Assembly: GCA_027919835.1 (NCBI GenBank)
Contig: JANVFP010000006.1
Location: 1,488,001 to 1,552,000, forward strand
Direction of reading: 5' to 3'
Source of the DNA: Lentinula raphanica
Lineage: Eukaryota > Basidiomycota > Agaricomycetes > Agaricales > Omphalotaceae
DNA: 64,000 nucleotides
The first letter of the stretch is position 1; each line of letters opens with the position of its first letter. The notes beneath the pieces are model-generated. The model saw only the letters and a list, made by a program, of their open reading frames with translations. It made no database searches and was not told where the DNA came from. The translations under genes and the position numbers were made by a program. Positions 21,788 to 33,778 of the stretch are shown here, one piece after another.

Positions 21788-23258
21788 TCATAAGCCTACA
21801 GAAACATCAGGATAAACGTCAAATCGACGCTGCTTTGTAACTGGGATGCCTGCTCTAGCTTCATCGAACACTTTCGGGTCTTTTTGACACAGAAAAACCG
21901 TCAGATAAGCGGAGGAAATCGATAAGGTTAGTTATAGTCAGTTCACTTACCCACGTCTGTGTATAAGATTTGCTCTCCTTCTTCTGCCTCACAAAGTACC
22001 TTTCCCCTGAAGGCAACTCGGAATCAGATACGTGGAGGAACGCTATAGTAGAGACTTACATTGGATCAACTACCATTGAGTGACCCCACTATAAATAAGA
22101 GATGAGTGTGATATCCGATCCATAAATCAACGAGCGAACCGCATGGTATCCTGCAGTTGTGTCTCGAGCTGGACTACACATAGAGAAGAATACCTGATTG
22201 TCCACGGCGCTATAATCAGGTCATCAGATGTGAGTCAAGAGAATTAGAAACTCATTTCGTACCGTCCACGCTGTAACAACTCCCAGTGAAGAGGTCCGGT
22301 AGTCATGTTGAAAGCACCAGGATAGACAAGAACCTGGCATCCTGTCGACAGTCGAATGATGGTCGATGAGCGTTGAAGCGAATGGAACGTCTGAGAGTCT
22401 TCTGACCTTGACGAGCTGAGATCATTGCAAGCTCGGGGAATCTTATATCATAACAAATTCCTAGACCTATCCGAGCGAAATCTACGAGAGGATCGGGAGT
22501 CGATATCATCAGAACTTCGGATGTCCACACCTGTATCGAAAAAGTTGGTGGTAGTGCCCCCGGTTAAGGTTTCGCTCTCCTACGAACAGAGCTCACTTCA
22601 GACATGGTTTAGCTTCACTGGGCACATTTACCTTGAACTTGATCTTGCCTGGTATATCAATGTCGAACAAGTGGACTTTGCGATGAGATGCAATGAGTTC
22701 TCCTACAGATTTGCGTGCTTAATGGTCATGCCATGGCGTCAAGATATCTCGAAGGATAACCGACCTTGTGGGTTGTACACAGTACAAGTATTGTAGACGT
22801 CGTCAGAAGACGCATCCCGTTCAGGTATTGACCCTGTGAGCTTGGGTAGCTAAAGGTAGAATCGATTGACCCGCGTTCACCCACCTCCGATAAGCCAAGT
22901 CCTGCATTCTTTTGCAGCAGAGGAAAGCATCTTGACAGACTCGCTTTCACTCTTACCAATGTCATACGCTTCTCCAGGTTTGAACCCGATCTTCTCAGCG
23001 TATACTGGGAAATGAACATGACCGTATGGAGAGTTGAAACATTCCTATAGGTCAGAGTTGCTGTGAAGATATCTAGTCGCAGTTTAGGAGGTAGAAACTT
23101 GCTGGAAGGACAATCAGGTCGGGTTTCCCAGACGCGGCTTTGAGTATCATTTCGCGAGCATGCTTGAGATTATCACTCTTATTGGCACCAATACTACCTA
23201 GTTGGATGAGCGCAAGCCTGAATGGCTTGAACGTTGGAGGTTTGGCAAGTTTGGACAT
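21788..23258 (-). CDS. Nit2-type omega-amidase (nitrilase superfamily)
   Basis: Carbon-nitrogen hydrolase; the Nit2/NIT3 branch hydrolyses alpha-ketoglutaramate-type or deaminated-glutathione substrates. It starts [22 protein letters not shown] and continues [27 protein letters not shown] (Glu of the triad in this block), [14 protein letters not shown] (Lys) and [25 protein letters not shown] (Cys), then [37 protein letters not shown] and the end [13 protein letters not shown]. The gene is cut by about ten short introns, so the joins are by motif. The start at 23258 is chosen over the upstream in-frame ATG codons at 23288 and 23267 because the conserved domain follows directly. It is followed on the same strand by the DnaJ gene, 201 bases away. 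Confidence 0.92.
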
Positions 23259-23366
23259 GAGTGTCATGAGATAAGATGCAGTTAACACGCCATCCCAACT
23301 TGTACAAAGTTTGGTAAATTACACATTATACATAATTCTCGTCAATCAATTCTCGTGAAAAGTTCA

Positions 23367-24306
23367 TCAATCCCCCCAGGTCCCTGTTCCCCAGGCAGAC
23401 GCCTCAGCAGCAGGTTCTGCGTTGTCGGCTGAGGCGTTAGGCCATCCATCTCCAGCTTCCGCGGGTTTCGAGTCCTTATCCCAAGGCTCCCATTGAGCAG
23501 CACCCGTACCCCAAGGGTTCTCCGTGGATTCTTCGTCCTGTGTAGGAGGCGTCGCAGGTTTTCCTCCTCTCTTTCCACCCCTACCTCTGCCTCTGCCTCT
23601 TCCTCTCCCTCGAGTCGAACCTCGGCCAGCACTTCCACCTCTTGCCCACTGACTTGCCGCCACACCGTCAGCTTCTGGTGACGCATCTGTTTGTTCTTCT
23701 GACTCTCGGTACTTCCGTTCACCCGGAGTACGTTTGCCAGAGTCCCATTCACGACTCTGCATGTTCTCCATCTTCCGTTGGGCGTTCTCCTCGCGAGTCC
23801 GATCGATGGCTGCCTGGACCTTTTTGTTCTGAGCTATCTTGGCTTTTTCTGCCTGTTGAGTCTTTCGGAATGCATCTTCGTCTGCTTGAACATCCTGATA
23901 CGAAAATGAGTATTTTGTTGAGTAAGATATGGTGAGGCGTACCAGTCTGCGTTGCTTAATCTTTTCATTTTGTTGCCGTATGCGTTCCATACGCTCTGCG
24001 AGTTCATCTTCAGTTAATTTATCCTTGTCGTGGCGTCAGTCTGTAGGCCACGATAAGAGATACGTGGGAGCTCACTCGTTGAGATCCACCAGTCTTGACG
24101 CGTTCAGGATTCACATAGGGCTTTTTCCGTTCTCTAGGTTCAGAAGTAGCAGCATCTGTAGATTTATCTGTGGGTTTCTCTGAAGAGTCTGGAGATGATA
24201 CGGAAGGTGGCTCTACTCCTAGAGAATCGGCTGGAGCTGTGGATTCTGCATTCTTGGAAGAGTCTAGAGTAAGGCTGTCCAAGTCGAGGTGGAGAGAGTT
24301 CTCCAT
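23367..24306 (-). CDS. conserved fungal RGG-rich protein, function unknown
   Basis: Starts MENSLHLDLDSLTLDSSKNA, acidic and Ser-rich. The conserved core reads KPYVNPERVKTGGSQR, then DKLTEDELAERMERIRQQNE, KIKQRRLDVQADEDAF and a long charged helix, probably coiled coil. The C-terminal third has a block of Arg-Gly repeats (near 23580-23640) and a Trp/Gly/Ala-rich acidic end closing in WGTGTWGD. The RGG block suggests RNA binding. The ELAERMERIRQQNEKI segment is reminiscent of the animal CCDC9 helix, but I am not sure of homology. Two introns. It shares a 127-base divergent promoter with phosphoglycerate kinase. Confidence 0.75.
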
Positions 24307-24384
24307 GAAAAGAAAAAGGAACGAATTCAAAAAGTTGCGAGCTTAACACCAAGGGCTAGACTCAAAATATTCCCACGACTGAGT

Positions 24385-24390
24385 TATAAA
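24385..24390 (+). promoter_or_regulatory. TATA-like box of the phosphoglycerate kinase gene
   Basis: The sequence tataaa lies 44 bases before the ATG, in the short gap shared with the RGG protein gene. The position and the high expression expected of this glycolytic gene fit a core promoter element. Confidence 0.5.
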
Positions 24391-24433
24391 TTTCAACCCG
24401 GATTTTTCCCGAAAACCTCAACTAATTTTTGCC

Positions 24434-26069
24434 ATGTCCCTCTCCAACAAACTCTCTATCACTGACCTTGATCTCAAGGGAAAATGCGTTCTTATCCGTG
24501 TAGACTTCAATGTTCCTCTTCAAGATGGAAAGATCACAAATCCTGCTGTAAGCTCTTATCGATCGCCACAATTCCTTGGTTATGCTGAGTATCATCTAAA
24601 GCGAATCGTGGCTGCATTGCCTACTATCAAATACGCCCTTGAGAATGGTCCGATCATCTAGCTCTTATCCCCTCATTTATTCTGACACCTCTTCAAAATC
24701 TAGGAGCTGCGTCAGTCATCCTAATGTCCCACCTCGGACGGCCTGATGGCAAAGTGATCGAAAAGTACTCCCTCAAACCTGTTGCTGCCGAACTCGAGTC
24801 TCTTCTCAGCAAACCCGTCACATTCCTCAACGATTGTGTCGGTCCCGAAGTCGAGTCTGCTGTCTCTTCAGCTTCTTCCGGATCCGTCATCCTCCTCGAA
24901 AACTTGCGATTCCACATCGAAGAAGAAGGATCTGTGAAAAACAAGGATGGAACGAAGACCAAGGCTGATCCTGCCAAAGTCTCTGAGTTCCGTGATGGTC
25001 TCACTAAACTTGGGGATGTGTATGTCAATGACGCGTTTGGTACTGCCCACCGTGCGCATTCTAGTATGGTCGGCGTGAAGCTCCCACAGAGAGCTGCTGG
25101 CTTTTTGGTCAAGAAGGAGCTCGAGTACTTTGCCAAGGCTCTCGAGAAACCTGAGCGTCCTTTCCTCGCTATTCTTGGAGGTGCCAAGGTTTCTGATAAG
25201 ATTTTGTTAATCGAAAACATGCTCGACAAGGTATTTATCGGTTCTGTCGTCCTAGAACACTCCCTCATCTTCTTTCAAGGTCAACTCTCTTATCATCTGT
25301 GGAGGGATGGCCTTCACTTTCAAAAAGACATTGGAAAATGTCGCTGTAAGAGGATCTTTCAATTGAAGTGTTATCAGCATCTAATTCGTTTAGATCGGCA
25401 ATTCTCTCTTCGACGCCCCAGGATCAGAAAAGGTCAAAGGTCTCATAGAAAAGGCTCAGAAGAACAATGTGAAGATTGTGTTTCCTGTCGATTTCATTAC
25501 AGCCGACAAGTTTGATAAGGATGCTACGGTAAGGCTTTGATTGGTTCACTCAAGATCCCGTATCTTTCCTCATGAGCGTTTATAGACCGGAACCGCGACG
25601 GAAACTGAGGGTATTCCAGATGGATGGATGGGTCTCGATGCTGGACCCAAGAGTCGAGAACTGTTCCGCCAAACGGTGTTGGAAGCTAAGACCATCCTGT
25701 GGAATGGGTAAGTCTATGATTCATATGCTCTCTGAGCCTACTATAGACCTGATATCTTCCCTCAAGACCTCCGGGTGTATTCGAATTCCCCGCATTCTCT
25801 GCTGGCTCCAAAGCACTGCTTGATGCCAACATCGAGGCTGCATCAAAAGGTGCAGTAGTCATTGTTGGCGGTGGTGACACTGCTACTTTGGTTGCTCAGC
25901 ACAACAGCGAAGAGAAGCTCAGCCATGTCAGCACCGGAGGTGGTGCTAGTCTTGAACTGCTCGAGGGAAAGGTAAAGTTTCTATGTTACTCATCATTTGT
26001 CGTTTTGCATCTGATCAAATCTCCGTTCAGGTGCTTCCTGGTGTCGCAGAACTCAGCGAGAAGAATTAA
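24434..26069 (+). CDS. PGK1: phosphoglycerate kinase
   Basis: Glycolytic enzyme that transfers phosphate from 1,3-bisphosphoglycerate to ADP in the cytosol. Starts [17 protein letters not shown] and shows [85 protein letters not shown], the GGMAFTFKK block, [25 protein letters not shown] and the nucleotide-binding [12 protein letters not shown] and [13 protein letters not shown], ending VAELSEKN. The length is normal, about 417 residues. Several introns are present, one opening gtccga directly after ALENG. No key residue is missing. Confidence 0.97.
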
Positions 26070-26250
26070 CTAGCAGCTAAATATTGAAAGGACGATGAAA
26101 GAAGATTATTTTTACAATCAACACGAATGTATTTTCTCGTATGTAGTGTAATTCACAACAAGTAGAGTTTTCTGTTCCCAGTGCAGTGTTCCCACGTTCG
26201 TCATAAACTTGACCGCTTCCATCCTCATTCCAATAATTTGTCAAATACCA

Positions 26251-28528
26251 ATGTCTGGTACTAGACGTCGTTCCGCGCGTACAAATGGACACAATCCAGC
26301 GGAAGAGGCTCCAGAAGACGACGCCGCTGCGCCTAGTCCTCAAGACCAGATGGAAACCACCACGCCTACCAATGGCGAGCCTCCTGAAACCAAACTTGCC
26401 GACGACCGGTGCCCAGCATGTACACCAGAAACCATAGCTCAGCTAGACGACGAGATCAACGAACAGTGGGCCATGTGTGGCGCTTGTAAAATCTGGTACC
26501 ATTGGAGATGTGCAGGTGATGGAGTCGACCTTGACACCATCGACAAATGGTCAGTTACGGACTATGTTTCTCATCATGTTAAAATCAATGCAAATAAAAG
26601 GTTCTGCAAGAGTTGTCTGGCAAACGACACCACGGGAAAACGAACTATAACCTTCCGAGCGCCTACCAGGAAGTCAGATAGAAAACGGACGATGAAAAAC
26701 TACGCAAACATCGAAGCAGGAGTGAACTCTGATCCAAAGAGATTCCTGAAGATGATGGAGGCCAAGGAAATTAAAGAGGATTCATTCCGGAGAATGGAAG
26801 GCAGTCAGGTCGGGATGGAGTGGGTTGAGGAAGATGAGAATGCTATGAAAGAGCCCATCGTCATAGAAAGCCCAGAGGGATTAGGCATGAACATGCCTGA
26901 TGAGAACTTTACTGTAGACGATGTCGGACTGTTGGTCGGGGAGAAGAATCCGATTGAAGTCATCGGTACGTTTTGCTACGTTGACTATACGAATGTTTGG
27001 CTTCAACTTCAGAGACTAGATGTTGCTTCTCAAAGTAATGCTGCCGGATGGACGGTCGGACAGTGGGTTGAGTACTACAATCTGGAGCCGCACCAACGGG
27101 ACAAGATATTCAATGTTATTTCTCTGGAGATCTCTGGAACACTACTTGCGGACAGGATTCTACCTCCTCGGATAGTACGGGAACTAGACTGGGTGGAAAA
27201 CTTTTGGCCCTCCACACGGAAAGGCAAGGGACATGCATATCCAAAGGTTCAGTTATATTGCCTCATGGGAGTTCAAGGTGCTTGGACAGTGAGTACTATA
27301 ATATCTCTCGCAGTGGCTGCCCGTATGACTTCAACTCTCTCTCTACTATAGGACTGGCACATCGATTTTGCTGGATCCTCTGTTTACTACCATATCATGC
27401 ATGGCTCCAAAGTATGGCTGCGGTCAGATAGTAACTCATTCAAATCACAGAGCTAATCTGTTGTGCTTAGGTATTCTACTTCATCAAACCAACTCCCGCC
27501 AATTTAGCTGCTTATGAGCGGTGGTCAGGGACTGAGATTCAGTATAACACATGGTTGGGAGATCTCGTCGATGAGGTGGTGAAGGTCACGCTGACTGCTG
27601 GGAACACGATGATCATTCCAACGGGATGGATCCATGCTGTGGTGGGTGCCATCTCACACAATGTCCCGAAACTGTTAACAGGTATTCATAATTCAGTACA
27701 CTCCTGAAGACACGCTGGTTTTCGGCGGCAACTTTCTGCATTCTTATAACATTCAAACACGTACGGAAATGTAATTCTTTGCATGAAGTTTGACGGCTAA
27801 CAAATGTCTGAGCGCAGAACTCAAAGTTCGAGATATCGAAATTCGGACACAGGTTCCCAAGAAGTTCAGATTTCCTATGTTCACCAAGTAAGGCTGATAG
27901 ACTCGCTCAGTTCGTGCTATACTGACACAAGCTTAGGTTATGTTGGTATGTGGGAGACAAATACATGAAAGACCTCAAGAACGGAGTGATTCCATCACCA
28001 AGGGTTCTTGAATCTCTATCGTCACTAGTGGAATTCTTACTGTCGGAAACTCGAACACTTGAAAGAGGATCAATCCAAGCCAAGAAAGAGGCAAAGGAGC
28101 AGATACCTCACGATAGGGTTAAGGATGGTCCTGCATTAGCCCGGGAACTGTCATGGAGACTTCGACATGCAAGCGGCAATGTCAGTGACGATGAACACAC
28201 GGCATCTGCCAATGGTGTGGGGCAAAAACGCAAGAGGTTACAGTCAAGGTCAAACAGTCCTCCGAAGTTTAGGAATTTCCGGCCAAGGGGATGGGATAAG
28301 GTTGTGGAACAGAAGGAGGAGTTCGATCCTAAAATATTACACCTGAAGCAGGCCGAGGAGATCGAGACATGGACTGCTTGGGACGATCATCAAGAATCTG
28401 CAAACGAACCTGCAGTCGAAGTCAGCAGTAGGAAGAATGTTGTAACGAAAGTACGGCGGAAAGCTGAGGGTGTTCTTGAGCGGGAACGTATTGAACGGAT
28501 AGTGGAAGTATGGACTTGGAAAAGTTAG
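26251..28528 (+). CDS. PHD-JmjC histone demethylase (Jhd1/KDM2-like)
   Basis: The N-terminal PHD finger reads [31 protein letters not shown], then WFCKSC after removal of a 51-base intron (26550-26600). The JmjC domain follows: [20 protein letters not shown], the iron ligands in [18 protein letters not shown] (H and D), the likely 2-oxoglutarate lysine in [15 protein letters not shown], and the second His in [26 protein letters not shown]. The KDM2/Jhd1 end continues [16 protein letters not shown] and [18 protein letters not shown]. The family demethylates H3K36me1/2 in the nucleus. The C-terminal 190 residues are polar and charged with no known domain. Confidence 0.9.
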
Positions 28529-28635
28529 CATAACATGAATTCATGATTCAGGTTTCTTGTCATACGGCTCGATGAAGGAGATCATGGTATTAGGAGATTA
28601 CTCGTCGCTGCTCAAAATGTATATTACGATAGGTG

Positions 28636-30672
28636 TCAGCAAATTACACACTCATCCTTGGCTTGTTGGCGAGTAGGACGAACAATATTCATTCGTTTGT
28701 TGCCCATACGTTTCATCTCCGTTAATCTGTTCATCGCCCGTTTATTGCCTTGAGCTATGGTCCTCGTCAGCACTAAAAGAAACTTCAGATGAAGAATGAT
28801 ACATACCTGCAGCTCGCATGTACCATCGTTTGGCAAATTCAATATCCTGATTGATACCTATCCCAACTTCTGCATAATAGCCAACGGCATACTCTGCTTT
28901 ACTCAAACCTTTGTTCGCAGCACGACGAGCCCAAAGATAGGCTTCGTTGTCGCTCTGCTTCAAGACCCCCTCGCTTCCGGTCAGGTACCAACCGCTTAAA
29001 GCTAGTTCAGCTTCAGGATCTCCCTTCTCTGCAGCCTTAGTGTACCATGCAATAGACCGTCGTGGATCGACGGGACATGAAAGGGTCCCGTATTCGTAGC
29101 ATTGGCCCAGCTTGTACTGTGATTGGGTATAACCCAGGTGTGCCGCCTGAGTGAAAAGATTCTTGGCCTGTACGGGATCGTGAGGGACCAGCCCAGAATT
29201 TGGCATCTCATAAAGCAGCCCAAGTTCGTGCAGCGCATGAGGATTCTCTTCGTCGGCTTGCTCGGCTGCTCGTCTTAACCAACCAACCGCTTCTCTCGGA
29301 TTTTTAGCCTCTCCCAGCAGCCCTTGCAGAAGTATCATGCCGAGTTTATACATAGCAGCAGTGTCACCCAGTGAAGCTGCTTTACGATAAAAGGCAGCTG
29401 CCCGGGGAGGTTCCTTTCGTGTACCAGCACCAATCTCGTTGCAGACAGCAACGCGGTAAGAAGCGGCGGCGTGGTTCTGTTTCGCAGCCTGAAGATACAG
29501 ATGATAGGCTCGTTCGTGGTCGACTTGCAATCCCAAAGCACCCGTTCCGTAGCAATTTGCCAAGAAGAATTGAGCTTCGGCGTAAGCGTCTCCCTGGGTA
29601 GCTAATCGCCGGACGACTTTTAAAGCCTCTCCGATCAACAGCTCAGAGTACTTTTTGGCTGAACGCTGATCCTTGGAGCTCGTTCTGATCTTTCTAGCGG
29701 CATCAATGAGGTACTTGGCATATAGGAAATGTGCTTCAGGATCAGGATCTCCTTTAATACGTTGTCGATAGGAATCGATGTACTGTTTGGTATACGGGGG
29801 CGTAGAGAGGTCAACGGCTTTGGACTTGTTGGAAGCGGGAAGAATGGATTCTCCTCTAGCAAGCGAAGGACGTGGCTCGATTTCCGACGCGGTGTCTGAT
29901 ATGGGTGGAAGCGTGGCACGGCCATTCGGAGGAGGAAAGGATGCGACGGAAGCTGCATGATACGAGGGACCGGAAGCGTAAGAACCAGAATGATTGGAGC
30001 CGAGGGAAACTTGACTATTGGCATATTGGTGATAATGAGGACCGTGATTGTATGGACCTTGTGCTGGAGGGTATTGTTGTTGACCTGGAGGTGGAGCCAT
30101 CCCAAGGACACTAGATGCAGCCGACATGTAAGGATCATAACCACCAGGAGCCCATCCATGCTGTTGAGGAGGGGGTTGCGCATAGCCACCCCAAGATTGT
30201 GTTGACTGGGCAGACGACATACTGTCCGGAGACGCAATCGACTGTTCATCATACGATGAAACGGTGGCCCGGTCAGTTTCGGGATAAGTGTCTCTACGAG
30301 GAGATGTTACTGGCTCATGGGCAGCGTGTGTACGAGCATAGTTTGGGGCAGGTGGAAGGCCGTTAATATGTCTAGATGGATCCATCATTCGCTGAGGTGG
30401 AGGGGGCTGTATGGACTGCAAAGAGCGCATTGACATGGAAGATGTCGAGCGAGGTATTGGGTCCCTTCTGGGGTCGTTTAGGTTCATATGTGAGAAGGAT
30501 TCAACGGCAGCATCGTAAGCGGGAGGAAGGGGAGGTACAGTATCAGCAGCACTCTCAGAGGGCAAGTATGGCACTGAACGATTGTCGTGCTGCATCACAG
30601 GATCTTTCAAAGACTTGAGAAGGATGAAAAGACACAAGCAGGAACCTACTTACTAGGATTTTGTTCAAACAT
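28636..30672 (-). CDS. Skt5/Chs4-like chitin synthase activator with Sel1 repeats
   Basis: The N-terminal 280 residues are disordered (Pro, Gln, Ser, Tyr). Then come about seven Sel1-like repeats beginning PEAHFLYAKYLIDAA and running through AEAQFFLANCYGTGALGL, AASYRVAVCNEIGAGTRK, AAMYKLGMILLQGLLG, SQYKLGQCYEYG and AEYAVGYYAEVGIGI. The last exon gives a basic end closing in ECVIC; the final CVIC is a CaaX prenylation box, as in yeast Chs4 (CVIM). Chs4 binds and activates chitin synthase 3 and brings it to the bud neck. The five-codon first exon (MFEQNP) at 30672 is inferred; the protein could instead start at an internal Met. Confidence 0.88.
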
Positions 30673-30836
30673 GGTATCGTTGAAGGCAAGAGAGAGAAAA
30701 GAAAAGAAGAGAGATGAAAGTGCTGGTTGAAGTAAATGTTCTCACACTATCATAGCCTATAGCAATTTCTGTTCATTGCTATGATCTACACAAGACTCTA
30801 CGTTGCCATAAGGAATGATATTACGACAATCAGAAT

Positions 30837-32348
30837 CTAGTACAACATCGAGGACATATCGTTACGGATACGTCCATAATCCTGCAATCCGTCAATGTTC
30901 CCAAGTGCAGCAAGAGCGAACTGTATGGAATGAAGGGTTAACATCATCAATAAAATTCGACCTCAAATCCACTTACGTCTTTGTCCCAAAGGTATTTCTG
31001 TGCGACGCGTTTAATGTCATCTACAGAGACAGCATCCACTGCATTCTCAATCTGAGCAGGTGTCATTCGTTTGCCACTAGTAACTATTTGTTGTCCAATA
31101 TTTTCGGCAACGGCAGTGGTGCCATCGAGGCTAAGGAGCAGACCAGCCTTGAGTTGGCTCTTCGCACGCTCAACCTCACCCTCTGTAGGAGCAATGCTCA
31201 TTCTCGTCCACTCTTTGAGAGTGAAGTGGAATGTATCGTCCAAATTCATCAGGTTCTCGGAGACGATGTAGATACCCCATAGCCCGGTATCTGAGTAGGA
31301 AGTCGAGAAGGACATGAACGAGTTGGCAAGGTTGTTGGAGGAGATGATGTGCGAAAGACGAGAAGAAAGCAGAGAAGATGCTCCCAGAGAACGGTCCCAG
31401 TTGCCGAAGATAGACTGCATGACCATCATTGGGAAGTAGTCGGGCGATGACCAGCCCACACCTTCCACGGCGATAGCGACATGCGCAGTAGGCATCTCAT
31501 CGTCACGAACGCGAACTTCTGAGCCTACAAAGGTAGGTTTCGTTGCTGACGAGCGACGTCCGAGACCGAGGGGATTGGCAGAAACAGGAAGGGATGAAAA
31601 ATGCTTTTCCGCAAGTTTGACCAAAGACTCATGGTCGACACCACCAGTTCCAACAAGCACCATCCGGTCCGCGGTATAGTTGGTTTTGATGTATGAGGCA
31701 AGATCGTCGCGTTGTATGGAAAGGATGTTCTTCTTTGGTCCGAGGATAGTACGACCCAGCGGCTGACCCTGGAATGCGACAGCATGTAGGTGGTCGAAGA
31801 CAACCTCCTCTGGTTGTTTGTCGACTTCCTGCTGCTCCCGTAGGATAACATCCCGTTCACGTTCGATTGCGCCAGATTCGAGCTTTGAGTTTTGCAAAAT
31901 GTCACTTATAATGTCGACGGCGACGGGAACATCTTTGCTGAAGCTCTTGGCATAGTAGACAGTCTGCTCTCGAGAGGTGTAGGCGTTAAGATGTGCGCCA
32001 ATGTTTTCTACTTCGAGTTCGAGGGCGTGCTGTGACCGACGACCAGTACCCTTGAAAGCCATATGTTCTAAGAAATGAGCAGTGCCGTTGTTTTTGTCAT
32101 TTTCTGCTCGAGAGCCAGCATCTATCCAGACTCCGACAGTGGCAGTTTGGATGTGAGGCTGAGATTCTGTCGCAACTGTTAAGCCATTTGAGAGCGTAGA
32201 AATTTCGGTGAAAGGGCCCAAGTTCGTTGTCGTGGCGAATGTCCGCAAGCCCCGCTTTGTGTGAAATATTAGAGAACAAAAGAACCCAAGAGCAGTATGC
32301 TAGACTCACTTGGCTGCGCGCAGCGCCTCTCAGAACGCGACCAAGCAT
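30837..32348 (-). CDS. MAS1: mitochondrial processing peptidase beta subunit
   Basis: Zinc metallopeptidase of the M16 family that cleaves matrix-targeting leaders. The first exon encodes MLGRVLRGAARSQ, itself a typical leader, joined to RGLRTFATTT. The inverted zinc motif HxxEH is H73-F-L-E76-H77 in TAHFLEHMAFKGT, followed by GAHLNAYTSREQTVYYAKSF, which marks the catalytic beta subunit rather than alpha or a core protein of complex III. The Gly-rich and C-terminal M16 domain (AVEGVGWSSPDYFPMMVMQSI) follows. The last exon, behind the donor gtaagt at KD, gives FALAALGNIDGLQDY and MSSMLY. Length is about 475 residues. Confidence 0.95.
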
Positions 32349-32467
32349 GAATGAAAAACAGAACAAGTTGTGAAGGGGTGCGTTTCGTCAATCCGGAAAC
32401 TTACGATTAGATTAGTCAGCGGGCGGCTAATTCAAAAGCGCCTAAGTTTCACAAGTTTGTCCCGACT

Positions 32468-32575
32468 TCACCTTGCTTGCAATGGTCATTGCCCGTCCAT
32501 GACCTCAAGCGCCCGTGCAAAATTCCCTTCTTTGGTGTTTCTGTTCCATCTTTCGCCATTTTCCTTCCTTTTTCA
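32468..32575 (+). repeat. direct repeat copy 1
   Basis: Begins tcaccttgcttgcaatggtc, continues with cgtccatgacctcaagcgcc and gcaaaattcccttctt, and matches copy 2 at 32951 at most positions. It lacks a 10-base insert present in copy 2. Confidence 0.85.
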
Positions 32576-32950
32576 GGTCTTCAATCAAGATCTTTCTGGC
32601 ACCTGCTCTAACTGATACTTGCTTTTTGTCGATTATGAGGATCTGTCGGTTGAGAGGTCTTTTCGGTTAAGACTCAAGAGGATGAGGATTTGTTGGTTAA
32701 CTGGATTTTTCGGGTGTGAGGATTTGTCGCTTGTCTTCATTCGCTTGCTCGACTACAGCCTACAGGTTGGTCGCTTACTGTTAAAACTTTTAACCTCTTT
32801 CTCATTCCCAACGTTCATTTTCATAAAAGACAGTCTGCCAAGTCCCCAACGTCTCAAGTCCCCGACTTCTTTGTCTCCTGTGCGATCGTCCGACACGGTA
32901 CTGGTAGCACCCTCTCTATCATTGTCCTTTGTCCATGACACTAACTTGAA

Positions 32951-33069
32951 TCACCTTGCTTGCAATGGTCATTGAACGCTGAACGTCCATGACCTCGAGC
33001 GCCCATGCAAAATTCCCTTCTTCAGTGTTTCTTTACCATCTTTTGCACCTCTTCTCCCTTTTCAAACCT
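32951..33069 (+). repeat. direct repeat copy 2
   Basis: Second copy of the 32468 block, same orientation, with an extra aacgctgaa-type insert after the shared first 24 bases. The two copies have diverged at scattered sites, so the duplication is not recent. Confidence 0.85.
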
Positions 33070-33452
33070 CCATCTCAGATGATTTCTGCTCTACGCAATT
33101 ATTTCTTGGCACTTGCAAATTTCGCCGCTTGTACTTCGTCGCTTGCTACTTCTTGCAACTTCTGTCGCTTCAAGGCTTGGCATTTGTGTATCGTTGATTG
33201 TCAACCATGTGTCGGTTGTGCTCTGGTCGTGCTTGTTTGCTTGGATGCTTTGGCACTTACTCTCACCCTCGGGCCTCTTCCTCATGCCCAAATTGACAAT
33301 CTATTTCTAAAAGACTGTGTTTTTGTAGGTTTTTGTCTTCAATTTTCAAGCTTCTTCCTGCTTCTTCACTTTGCTTGACCCGCAGTGGCTGTATCAATCA
33401 CCCAGCAATCACCTCTCCTCACTTGAGATTAGTTCTATACTTGGTCACCTAT

Positions 33453-33605
33453 GGAACACTTTCATCGGAGTCGCTTAGAACATTTTTGTCGCTTCGAACA
33501 TCTTCATCGCTTCGAACATTTTCATCGCTTACAACACTTTCATCGCTTCGAACACTTTTGTCACTTGGAACACTTTTGTCGCTTGGAACACTTTTGTCGC
33601 TTGAG
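33453..33605 (+). repeat. 18-base minisatellite
   Basis: Seven full units and two partial ones of about 18 bases, of the form tcgcttcgaacattttca, starting at 33471, 33489, 33507, 33525, 33543, 33561 and 33579. Each unit differs from the next by one to three bases. The unit is a multiple of three and all forward frames stay open, which creates long but meaningless open frames here. Confidence 0.9.
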
Positions 33606-33778
33606 AGTGTATGCATGCAGAAGCAAGGTGTTGGACCCCGCCGGGGTACGTTGATATAAGTTTGAAGTTACTATATCTTGAATTGATCATCATCTATCCT
33701 CATCTATCCTAGCCTCTAAGTACTCTGACCATTCAAGACAACACAAGCACAAGTAGGCACAAGTTCATTCGCCTATTT

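Noticed and set aside
24693..25268. Minus-strand frame of 191 codons
   Set aside because: It lies wholly opposite phosphoglycerate kinase, whose motifs are complete.
33333..33659. Plus-strand frame of 108 codons in the minisatellite
   Set aside because: It is open only because the 18-base unit is a multiple of three and lacks stops; no start context or homology.
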